NCBI GenBank assembly: GCA_021829055.1
Contig: JAJZCS010000130.1
Coordinates: forward strand, 1 to 6,205
Direction of reading: 5' to 3'
Length of the DNA stretch: 6,205 bases
Source of the DNA: Pseudomonadota bacterium
GTDB lineage: Bacteria > Pseudomonadota > Alphaproteobacteria > Acetobacterales > Acetobacteraceae
Shown: positions 1-5,830 of the stretch, one piece after another
Layout of the letters: every line of letters begins with the position of its first letter
Numbering within the stretch: position 1 is the stretch's first letter
Translations under genes and position numbers: made by a program
The notes under the pieces: generated by a model
What the model saw: the letters and a program-made list of their open reading frames with translations, nothing else
What the model was told of the DNA's origin: nothing
Databases searched by the model: none

Positions 1-801
1 TAACGGTGGTGATCGCAAGTCCGGCCGGATTGAGGCGGAAGCGGAGTTCATTCTTCGCCAGGTCGAGGAGCGCCGCGATATCACGCTGGCTGAACTGCAA
101 GAAAAACTCGCGGCGCACGGAACCCGGGTCGGCATCGGGACGCTTTGGCGGTTCTTCGACCGCCGCAAAATCACCTATAAAAAAAGACAGCGCATGCGGC
201 CGAGCAGCAACGCGCCGACGTAGCGGCTGCACGCGATAAATGGGTGGCCGATCAGCCTCTCCTGAACCCCGAGAAGCTGGTGTTTATCGATGAGACCGGC
301 ATCACAACCAAGATGGCCCGGCTGCGCGGCAGAGCTCCAAGGGGTAAGCGCTGCATCGCCGCAGTTCCTCACGGCCACTGGATGACGACAACCTTCACCG
401 CAGGTCTGCGCCTGGGCCAACTATCCGCGCCAATGGTGCTGGACGGTCCCATGGATGGTGAGCACTTCCTGGCCTAGGTCGAGCCGTTCCTGGTTCCCGA
501 GCTGACGCCAGGCGATATCGTTGTCATGGACAATTTGCCAGCCCACAAAATTACCGGCGTGCGCAGCGCCATCGAGGCCGGTGGCGCCCACCTGCTCTAT
601 CTTCCGCCATCCTCCCCAGACTTCAATCCTATCGAGGTGGCCTTTTCCAAATTTAAAGCCCTCATCAGAGCCGCAGAACCAGGAACCCTCGAAGACCTCA
701 GGAAAGCCGTCGCCAACGCAATCGAAAAATTCATCCCAACCGAATGCAAAAATTTCTTCGACAAAGCAGGATATCAGTCAATCTGATCGGAAAATGCTCT
801 A
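1..801 (+). mobile_element. IS630-family insertion sequence, 3' part (left end outside window)
   Basis: The stretch is filled by a recognisable IS630-type transposase reading frame, which stops at 784-786. Immediately after the stop comes an AT-rich end, AAAATGCTCT, followed by the dinucleotide TA at 800-801. IS630/Tc1-mariner elements insert at TA and duplicate it, so 800-801 is the likely right target TA. The left inverted repeat lies before position 1 and cannot be compared, so the exact right boundary is inferred. The transposase carries a frame break and an internal stop, so this copy is probably immobile by itself. Confidence 0.75.
2..786 (+). pseudogene. IS630-family DD34E transposase, 5'-truncated, frame break and internal stop
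   Basis: This is a DDE transposase that would cut and join IS630 ends at TA sites. Frame 2 (from position 2) encodes the C-terminal part of the helix-turn-helix region, including LAELQEKLAAHG and GTLWRFFDRRKITYKK. At the A7 run (179-185) the homology passes to frame 1, which reads KKTAHAAEQQ and then the catalytic core. The core has Asp in FIDET (289-291), Asp in MDNLPAHK (529-531) and Glu in NPIE (634-636). The second and third acidic residues are separated by 34 residues, as expected for DD34E. A TAG at 475-477 interrupts FLA*VEPFL, where relatives have Tyr or Trp. Many IS630 elements use a -1 frameshift at an A-rich run near this point, so the first break may be programmed; the TAG is not. 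The start lies upstream of the window. Family assignment is firm; inactivity is likely. Confidence 0.85.
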
Positions 802-842
802 GAATCGGTTACCGGTAGGGGCTTGAACCCATTGATTCATCT

Positions 843-1118
843 GTGATTCGCTGCTCGGCATCGATTCGCGAGGTGCATCATGTACGTGCTGAGTACCGGT
901 TGTCAGTGGCGCGCCCTACCCAAGGACCTGCCACCCCGGAGCACCGTCCACGGTTACCTCAAGCGTTGGGAATACGACGGCACGCTGCACAAGATCCATC
1001 ACACCCTCTATCAGCAATGCCGCGAGCAGGTGGAACGAGAACCAAGTCCGACTGCCTGCATCATCGACAGTCAGAGCGTGAAGGGTGCCGAAAAAGGGGG
1101 GGGCGCATCGATCTTTAA
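843..1118 (+). pseudogene. IS5-family (IS427-type) transposase fragment, N-terminus and C-terminus missing
   Basis: The recognisable protein lies in frame 1 from about 877 to 1101: MYVLSTGCQWRALPKDLPP, then a helical stretch with YLKRWEYDG, then IIDSQSVKGAEKGG. The Asp of IIDSQSVK (1066-1068) is the first catalytic Asp of the IS5 DDE domain. Just upstream, frame 0 reads IREV from 864, which matches the residues that normally precede the YVLSTGCQWR block, so a small deletion has shifted the frame near 875. After an A5G8 run (1091-1103) the -1 frame reads GRIDL and then stops at 1116-1118, where relatives continue with GYDAGKK. The second and third catalytic residues are absent. IS427-group elements commonly make the full transposase by slippage at this A/G run, so the run itself may be native, but the gene is plainly a relic. 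GTG at 843 is a possible original start. Confidence 0.75.
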
Positions 1119-1416
1119 TGCCGGTGGCCACCTATTTGTTTAATCGGGATGAGATCGAAAACAATTATAGATTTTACTTGCCTCCCAACCCTGCCTGAAA
1201 TCTTTCGCGGAAGTTTCTCCCGTGGCCTCTGTCCCCTGTCAGGACCTATGAGCCAGTTTTGGTGTCTTTGATAAGGAAGGATTTTTGGCCCACCGTAGCG
1301 ACGAAGGAGGCGTGGATCGAAACAGCGTCTGGCGAGAAAGTATAACGAAAGGAACTCGGATCACCCCCAGCACGGGGCGTAGATCGCACCCGATCAAAAG
1401 CTGCATCACTGTTTGA
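1119..1416. other. Stretch with no recognisable gene between IS5 and recombinase relics
   Basis: No reading frame here on either strand shows a family I recognise. A minus-strand open frame crosses 1239-1416, but it continues in a different frame from the recombinase remnant next to it and has low-complexity, Ser/Leu/Arg-rich content, so I treat it as chance. The stretch is less GC-rich at 1140-1190 than its surroundings. It probably contains scar DNA from the neighbouring element relics. Confidence 0.5.
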
Positions 1417-1749
1417 TCAGAAACGAAATACCTGAGTTCGGTATAAGTGGCTGTGTGTCCCCGCAACCACCGACAGTAATCCCCCAGGAACAGCCGTTCG
1501 CTGGGGGATTTTACTTTGGCCCCCACGCATGCGGCTCGGCAGCTCCCCAGGCTCTGACGCCAGAACCAGGATCTCCGCAAGGTCTCCATAAAGCTCGGCC
1601 CGCGGGATCGTCCACCAGCCTTGCTGGTGCCCGCTTTGGGTCTGAGTGATTCTACGTTCCAACAGCAGAGCCGCCTTGGACCCAACCAGGATATCAAGGG
1701 TTAAATTCGCCGACGCCGAGAGCGGCCGTTCGTGACCACGAACCTGCAA
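1417..1749 (-). pseudogene. Probable serine recombinase C-terminal remnant
   Basis: On the minus strand an open frame ends in a block reading RAELYGDLAEILVLAS, then about 30 residues later GGLLSVVAGTHSHLYRT, and stops. The combination YGDLA.IL, a variable Gly-rich linker and VVAGT is what I know from the extreme C-terminus of large serine recombinases of alphaproteobacterial phages and integrative elements. The catalytic N-terminal resolvase domain (nucleophilic Ser), the recombinase domain and the zinc ribbon are all absent. The first 35 or so residues of the frame have no clear match. A perfect hairpin (1478-1510) sits inside the linker-coding part. The neighbours are IS relics, which fits a decayed integrative element. 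The call rests on recalled C-terminal motifs only; a random open frame is the alternative. Confidence 0.45.
1478..1510. repeat. Strong hairpin, 10-bp perfect inverted repeat with inner 4-bp extension
   Basis: AATCCCCCAG (1478-1487) is the reverse complement of CTGGGGGATT (1501-1510). Inside, GAAC (1488-1491) pairs with GTTC (1496-1499) around AGCC, leaving only G1500 bulged. On the plus strand the stem is followed by TTTTAC, which is short for an intrinsic terminator. It lies within the probable recombinase remnant on the minus strand. It may be a weak terminator, or a palindrome acting at DNA level. Confidence 0.6.
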
Positions 1750-1904
1750 CGGCTATGCGCGGGAGGCGGTCGACCAGCGGGGGGCCGGGAGCGTCGACTT
1801 CGGGACATGCCCGAGGAAGACCGGCCAGAACGATGCTACACGCTGCGAATCCAGCCGGCTTGTCGCGGGCGACGTCGCTGATCGTAGTTTGCCTTGCTTT
1901 GCGA
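1750..1904. other. Short GC-rich spacer without a supported gene
   Basis: The stretch separates the end of the recombinase-like frame from the stop codon of the alcohol dehydrogenase remnant. A plus-strand open frame crosses it but runs antisense through the dehydrogenase fragment and is rich in Arg, Gly and Ser, which fits a chance frame in GC-rich DNA. I recognise no regulatory site. Confidence 0.4.
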
Positions 1905-2129
1905 TCAGGTTGCGATGATGACTTTCAGAGCCTGTGTGGTGGCTGCACGTCCGAAGGTGTCGTATGCCTCAATGATCTGATCCAACGTGAACCGATGTGT
2001 AATGAGGCGCGTCGGATCGAGCTTTTTCGACTGAACGATCCTCAGCAGCTTGGGGGTGGTCACGGTATCGATAAGGCGAGTGGTAATCGCCACGTTATGC
2101 GACCATAGCTTTTCGAGGTGAAGATCCAC
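1905..2129 (-). pseudogene. Zinc-type alcohol dehydrogenase, C-terminal fragment
   Basis: The minus strand encodes about 74 residues that read as the end of a medium-chain, zinc-dependent NAD(P) alcohol dehydrogenase: VDLHLEKLWSHNVAITTRL, then TPKLLRIVQSKKLDP, then LITHRFTLDQIIEAYDTF and the terminal ALKVIIAT. The family is normally about 350 residues, so the zinc-binding residues, the Rossmann fold and the N-terminal catalytic domain are all missing. The similarity runs to the last base (2129) before an inverted-repeat end at 2130, so the gene appears to have been cut there by an IS21-like element. The missing part is not found beyond the element at 2292, so DNA was also lost. The GTG at 2127-2129 is only the first codon left, not a true start. 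Not expected to make an active enzyme. Confidence 0.8.
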
Positions 2130-2291
2130 TGTTGATTTCCGTTTGGAATTGACCCGGTGTGTTCATCCGACAGCGACCCATCCGACGGGTTAACATTCCC
2201 TGCACGGGTCAAGGCTATGCGGGCCAACAGGTGGGGCAAGCCCCAATAAAAAATCAGGATCTTCCGGATCAAATTTCGCCGAAAATCAACA
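2130..2291. mobile_element. 162-bp IS21-like derivative with terminal inverted repeats, no transposase
   Basis: The left end (2130-2157) begins TGTTGATTTCCG and ends TTGACCCGG. The right end, read from the minus strand (2291-2264), begins TGTTGATTTTCG and ends TTGATCCGG. Over 28 aligned positions 20 match, including the first nine. The element therefore has TG...CA termini, as IS21-family elements do. A further inverted copy, CACGGGTCAA (2203-2212), pairs with TTGACCCGGTG (2149-2159), and repeated subterminal motifs are also usual in IS21 ends. An 8-bp direct repeat CATCCGAC occurs at 2164 and 2179. There is no room for istA or istB. I see no target duplication in the flanks (TCCAC left, GCCGC right). 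The inverted repeats are direct observation; the IS21 assignment is inference. Confidence 0.55.
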
Positions 2292-2332
2292 GCCGCGAGC
2301 ATCGGCCGGCACCCGCTCCAACGTCGAGCGAT

Positions 2333-2361
2333 AAAACCCTCCCGGCGGGCGTCCGGGTTTT
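2333..2361. terminator. Possible bidirectional intrinsic terminator
   Basis: AAAACCC (2333-2339) is the reverse complement of GGGTTTT (2355-2361), separated by 15 GC-rich bases that can pair further (CCCGG 2341-2345 with CCGGG 2353-2357 is an alternative fold). Either strand gives a GC stem followed by TTTT. It sits between the IS21-like element and the start of the membrane-protein gene and could isolate that gene from transcription coming through the relics. The T tract is short. Confidence 0.35.
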
Positions 2362-2502
2362 CCTGGATTTGAAGACAAGCCGCTCGCTGCAGGATGAGCT
2401 CCGTACCACCAGCAATCTGTAAAGAATTTGGTGTGTCTAACATGGGACATCGATGTATAAACGACACGGATTTGCAACGTGCCTATCGTCGCCGCAAATA
2501 CC

Positions 2503-2578
2503 AAGGAGAAATCATGTCTGGAAATGAGGCGGCAATTTCAGGCCGGCGCGAAGCTATCGATGCCCGGACCCTCGCATT
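2503..2578 (+). promoter_or_regulatory. Ribosome-binding site and probable ancestral start of the PABS membrane protein, out of frame
   Basis: AAGGAG at 2503-2508 lies five bases before ATG 2514-2516, the best translation start signal upstream of the long frame. From this ATG, frame 0 encodes MSGNEAAISGRREAIDARTL and continues as ALCIGFS. The long gene is in frame 2, and its first in-frame ATG (2579) has no Shine-Dalgarno sequence; frame 2 has a TGA at 2525-2527 and no other usual start codon. Adding one T to the T5 run at 2588-2592 would give ALCIGFFASGFCSLLYQ, which is a smooth junction. The simplest reading is a one-base deletion, or a base-call error, in that run. Confidence 0.65.
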
Positions 2579-4714
2579 ATGCATTGGTTTTTCGCATCGG
2601 GCTTCTGCTCCCTCCTGTATCAGGTGATCTGGACCCGACTCGCTTTCGCCCATTTCGGCATCATCACCCCTGTGCTGTCCTTGATCGTTTCGGTCTTCAT
2701 GCTGGGCATCGGGATCGGCTCGGTCTACGGCGGTAACTGGGCGGAGCGGCTCGCCCGGCGCGGCCTCTCGCCGCTGACCTTCTGGGCGTGCATGGAATTC
2801 GTCATCGCGATCGGCGCCTTCGTGGTGCCGGCCAGCTTCAACTTTGGCGAAACGATCCTGCTCGGTCTGAACAGTGCGGCCTCTGCGACTTATCTCGCGA
2901 TTTCTGCGGTCGTCATCACCATCACGGTCCTACCCTGGTGCGTCGCGATGGGAACGACCGTTCCGGTGGTGATGGATCACCTTCGCAGCAGCCGCGGTGA
3001 TCGTGAAAATTTCAGTCTGCTCTATCTCGCCAACGTATTTGGCGCGATGGTGGGCACCTTTCTGACCGCGATCGCATTAATCGAGATTTTCGGCCTCGCC
3101 GGCACCTACCAGCTTGCCGCTATCGTCAATCTCCTGATCGCTGCCCTTGCTCTGATCCTCTCGCGCAATAGTGCTGCCCCGGGTGCAGAGACCCGGATGT
3201 CGCCACAAATCGCCCGTGCTCCAGCACCGCCGCTGTCGGCACGGCTGATCCTTTTTACCACCGGATTTTCCTGCCTCGGGCTCGAAATCTGTTGGGCGCG
3301 GGATTTTACGTTCGACCTTTATACGACGATCTATGCGTTCGCCTTTATCCTGACTACCTACCTGCTGGCGACGATGGCTGGCACCGTTCAGTATCGCAAA
3401 CATGTCCCCGGGGAGAGGGAGTTCCGCCTCTGGCCCCGGCTCGCTCTTCTCTTCCCGGCCGCGCTGCTGCCGGTGATCGTCAGCGATCCGCGCCTGAAGG
3501 CAACCGGGCTGGGCGAACTGCTGAGCATCGTGCCATTCAGCATGCTGCTCGGCGCCGTGACGCCGGCGCTGATCGATCGCCATGCCAAGGATGACCCGGT
3601 CCGTGCCGGTTCGCTTTACGGGGTCAATATCGCTGGCAGCATTGTCGGCCCACTGATCGCCGCCTACATCCTGCTGCCGACGGTCGGGATCCGCTGGGCG
3701 ATGATCCTGCTAAGCCTACCGCTTCTCCCGCTCACGCTCCTCCATTACGCAAGCGGCGGCCGGCGTCGCCTCGCGTCGGTCGTGGCCGCAGGCGTGACGC
3801 TGTGTCTCGGCGTGTTCTTCAGCCGCAGCTATGATGATCCCTATCTTTCGATCTACCCGCAGCCAGCAGTCGTGCATCGAGGCATCGTCGCCACGGCGAT
3901 TGCGGCCGGAACCGGTCGGTCGCAGATGCTGAGCGTGAACGGGGTGCCAATCACGGACAAGTCGATCGAGACGCAGATCATGGCGGACCTGCCGATGGCG
4001 TTACAGGGTCATGCGAATTCAGCTCTCGATATCTGCTTCGGCATGGGAACGACATTCCGGACACTTTCATTCTGGGGCGGCGACGTTACCGCGGTCGACC
4101 TTTCGTCTTCCGTGATCCGTTCTTTCGGCTTCTTCTATCCAGACACGGCTAAGATTCTCGACAACCCGAAGAATCGCGTCGTCGTTGACGACGGCCGCCG
4201 TTTCCTGATGCGCACGAAGCGGAAATTCGACGTGATCACTATCGACCCGCCGCCGCCTATTCCCGCCGCCGGTTCCAGCCTGCTCTACTCGACGCAATTT
4301 TACGTGATCGTGAAGCGCCGTCTGACCCCAGACGGAATTTTGCAGCAATGGGTGCCGGCCGAACATGGCCCGACGGTCCAGTCGATCGCTCTCGCCCTGC
4401 ATCAATCCTTCCCGTATCTTGAGGCTTTCGCAGGCAGGGGCGGCTTTGGCATTCACTTCCTCGCCTCCATGCACCCGATCCCTTCTCTCACGCCATCGGC
4501 GTTCATCTCCCGCCTGCCGCCGCGCGCGGCGCGGTTCCTGCTGGCATGGGGACCGCCCAACGACACCCTTGAGAAGCTTGTCACAAATATCCTCGACCGC
4601 CGCATACCCCTCGACACGCTCCTGCCGCCGCCGGGAAGCGGCATCCCCGCACTGACCGACAACCGGCCATTCAATGAATATTTTTTGCTCCGCAAGGTCG
4701 GCCTGATGCCGTGA
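2579..4714 (+). CDS. Polytopic membrane protein with C-terminal spermidine-synthase-like (PABS) domain
   Basis: The protein as read is 711 residues. About 13 hydrophobic segments fill residues 1-413, followed by a soluble spermidine-synthase-like domain to the end. In that domain DICFGMGTT (from residue 484) is the nucleotide-binding loop, VTAVDLSSSVI holds the acidic residue expected to contact the ribose, VVVDDGRRFL (D537-D538) is the usual adenine-side motif, and FDVITIDPPPP (D556) is the active-site strand. Aminopropyltransferases have D-x-x-D-P here; the second Asp aligns with Pro559, so normal polyamine synthesis is doubtful. TDNRPFNEYFLLR near the C-terminus is characteristic of these membrane fusions. 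The substrate is unknown. The true N-terminus probably starts at ATG 2514 (about 22 more residues) but is separated by a one-base frame break at 2588-2592, so the copy may be slightly damaged. No cotranscribed partner is evident, and nothing convincing as a terminator follows. Confidence 0.85.
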   Translation: MHWFFASGFCSLLYQVIWTRLAFAHFGIITPVLSLIVSVFMLGIGIGSVYGGNWAERLARRGLSPLTFWACMEFVIAIGAFVVPASFNFGETILLGLNSAASATYLAISAVVITITVLPWCVAMGTTVPVVMDHLRSSRGDRENFSLLYLANVFGAMVGTFLTAIALIEIFGLAGTYQLAAIVNLLIAALALILSRNSAAPGAETRMSPQIARAPAPPLSARLILFTTGFSCLGLEICWARDFTFDLYTTIYAFAFILTTYLLATMAGTVQYRKHVPGEREFRLWPRLALLFPAALLPVIVSDPRLKATGLGELLSIVPFSMLLGAVTPALIDRHAKDDPVRAGSLYGVNIAGSIVGPLIAAYILLPTVGIRWAMILLSLPLLPLTLLHYASGGRRRLASVVAAGVTLCLGVFFSRSYDDPYLSIYPQPAVVHRGIVATAIAAGTGRSQMLSVNGVPITDKSIETQIMADLPMALQGHANSALDICFGMGTTFRTLSFWGGDVTAVDLSSSVIRSFGFFYPDTAKILDNPKNRVVVDDGRRFLMRTKRKFDVITIDPPPPIPAAGSSLLYSTQFYVIVKRRLTPDGILQQWVPAEHGPTVQSIALALHQSFPYLEAFAGRGGFGIHFLASMHPIPSLTPSAFISRLPPRAARFLLAWGPPNDTLEKLVTNILDRRIPLDTLLPPPGSGIPALTDNRPFNEYFLLRKVGLMP

Positions 4715-5070
4715 CCGAAATCATTGTCGCTGGATTTCGATGCCGCGTAACAAGCTGGACTTCTCGACAAACAGCTGGCGTGTCATAATGCGCGGCTATT
4801 CGTTTGCTTTCGAGCAACGGAGGCCATGCTGCCACATCATGCTGGATTTCTCTGAATGCGTTCATAGGGTCAGTGTGCGGGGTCGATTTACACGCGATAA
4901 CGGCAATGTGATGGTCGTTCAAATCAACTCGAGCGAAGAAGCCGGCATGATCCGTCCGCCGGGGTCGCGCTCAATGAATCCGCTCAGGCCACCGACATCA
5001 GTCCGGAGTCCACGCGGGCATCAAAACTCGTTACATCGGTTCATTCGTCGCCGCCTCTGCACTGAATTCA
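4715..5070. other. Intergenic stretch without a recognisable gene
   Basis: Open frames on both strands cross this stretch, but none shows a family I know, a good ribosome-binding site or a coherent hydrophobic pattern. A 7-bp inverted repeat, CGAAATC (4716-4722) with GATTTCG (4733-4739), lies just after the preceding stop codon but lacks a T tract. Near the right end, plus-strand frame 1 from 5020 reads IKTRYIGSFVAASALNSM, which resembles a signal-peptide start but has ATC where an ATG would be needed. The promoter of the downstream cluster should lie here; I cannot point to a convincing one. Confidence 0.5.
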
Positions 5071-5482
5071 ATGCTTGAGTTTTCGGGCCGGACGCTTAAA
5101 ACCAGACAGGCCGCAGACCCATGGCAGGCAAGCGGAGTTGCCTCCGGTGAGGTCGACTGCCGGGAACCGTGCTGGACCGATCTCATTCCCGAGCTGAACC
5201 GGCAGCCGAAAGACCATGTGGTGGCGAAGCACACGCCCGGCGCATTTACCAAGACCGACCTCGAAGCCCATCTGAGATCGCTGGAGGTTACGCAAGTCGT
5301 GGATCGTCGGCGTCGCCACTAGCAATGGCGTGGAGGTTACCGCGCGCCATGCCTACGAGCTCGGCTTCAACGTCACCCTCGCGACCGACGCCTCCGCTTG
5401 GAGCGTGACACGCGTTTTCCCCAGGATCGGCGAGATTGGCACGACGCAGGAGATCATCGACCTTTTGGAAAGGAGCGCCTGA
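5071..5482 (+). pseudogene. Isochorismatase-family cysteine-hydrolase-like protein, frameshifted and N-terminally truncated
   Basis: Frame 1 gives WTDLIPELNRQPKDHVVAKH, then TPGAFTKTDLEAHLRSLEVTQVV. Frame 2 continues from 5303 with IVGVATSNGVEVTARHAYEL, GFNVTLATDA and RIGEIGTTQEIIDLLERSA, stopping at 5480-5482. One extra base near 5300-5302 (GTGG) breaks the frame. The K of VVAKHTPGAF matches the family's conserved lysine. The nucleophile position, normally Cys in the GVAT..CV..TAR motif, is Gly, which I recall as common in this subfamily. The N-terminal strand with the catalytic Asp (ALIVIDLQ-type) is not found upstream: before about 5170 the sequence departs from the family. A run of roughly ten residues also seems missing after LATDA (usually a D/H-rich loop). 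Stop and next start are two bases apart, so it headed an operon with the small membrane protein and the exporter. Confidence 0.75.
5469..5475 (+). promoter_or_regulatory. Ribosome-binding site of the small membrane protein
   Basis: AAAGGAG lies nine bases before ATG 5485. It overlaps the last codons of the decayed hydrolase and decides the start of the 109-residue protein over the in-frame GTG... start further upstream near 5398, which has no such signal and would lie inside the hydrolase homology. Confidence 0.75.
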
Positions 5483-5484
5483 CC

Positions 5485-5814
5485 ATGAATTGGCTTCACG
5501 ACATATCCTACCTGTTCGGTGGCGCTTTCCTCGCCAATGCCGTTCCGCATTTCGTCAGCGGCATGATGGGACGGCCCTTTCAGAGCCCGTTTGCCAAGCC
5601 GCCGGGCAAAGGTCTTTCATCTTCGACCGTAAACGTGCTTTGGGGATTTGCGAACTTCGTTGTCGCCTACCTTCTCATCGCCCGTGTGGGGGACTTCGAC
5701 ATACACGCCGCGGATCAGGCCATCGCCCTTGGTGTGGGCGTTCTGCTGATCGGGGTGATGTCCGCGCGCACGTTCGGGCGGTTCCACGGCGGTAATTCAC
5801 CCACATGCTCCTGA
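5485..5814 (+). CDS. Small three-helix membrane protein of unknown function
   Basis: This 109-residue protein starts MNWLHDISYLFGGAFLANAV. I do not know a named function. Three hydrophobic segments are visible: about residues 7-26, 49-68 and 79-96, the last followed by ARTFGRFHGGN. Between the first two is a conserved-looking loop, GRPFQSPFAKPPGKGLSSST. I recall close relatives with the same length and the motifs NAVPHF, FQSPFAKPPG and FGRFHGGN in other Proteobacteria, annotated only as hypothetical membrane proteins. The start at 5485 is supported by AAAGGAG and by the end of the hydrolase frame two bases before. It ends 16 bases before the MFS exporter start, so the two are probably cotranslated from one message. 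It may assist the exporter or act with the lost hydrolase, which is inference from position only. Confidence 0.85.
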   Translation: MNWLHDISYLFGGAFLANAVPHFVSGMMGRPFQSPFAKPPGKGLSSSTVNVLWGFANFVVAYLLIARVGDFDIHAADQAIALGVGVLLIGVMSARTFGRFHGGNSPTCS

Positions 5815-5830
5815 CGACGGGATCAGAAGC

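Noticed and set aside
805..845. Possible tRNA 3' end on the minus strand (GGGTTCAAGCCCC)
   Set aside because: It resembles a T-arm loop, but the stem does not extend to five pairs and no acceptor or anticodon arm can be folded around it.
1239..1697. 152-residue minus-strand open frame
   Set aside because: It runs through the recombinase-like remnant in another frame; the remnant's motifs are in the other frame and this one is low in recognisable content.
2447..2456. Palindrome ACATCGATGT upstream of the PABS gene with TATAA next to it
   Set aside because: A 10-bp palindrome is too short to call an operator, and no good -35 box lies at the right distance from the TATAA-like sequence.
3077..3583. 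168-residue minus-strand open frame
   Set aside because: It is fully antisense to the membrane region of the PABS gene and strongly polar, as expected for the complement of hydrophobic codons.
4716..4739. Hairpin after the PABS stop codon as a terminator
   Set aside because: Only a 7-bp stem with a 10-base loop and no T tract.
4671..4922. 83-residue minus-strand open frame overlapping the end of the PABS gene
   Set aside because: It overlaps the conserved C-terminal codons of the PABS gene and shows no family similarity that I recognise.
4740..5078. 112-residue plus-strand open frame after the PABS gene
   Set aside because: No ribosome-binding site, no recognisable motif, irregular Cys/Arg-rich composition, and it ends inside the stretch leading to the hydrolase relic.
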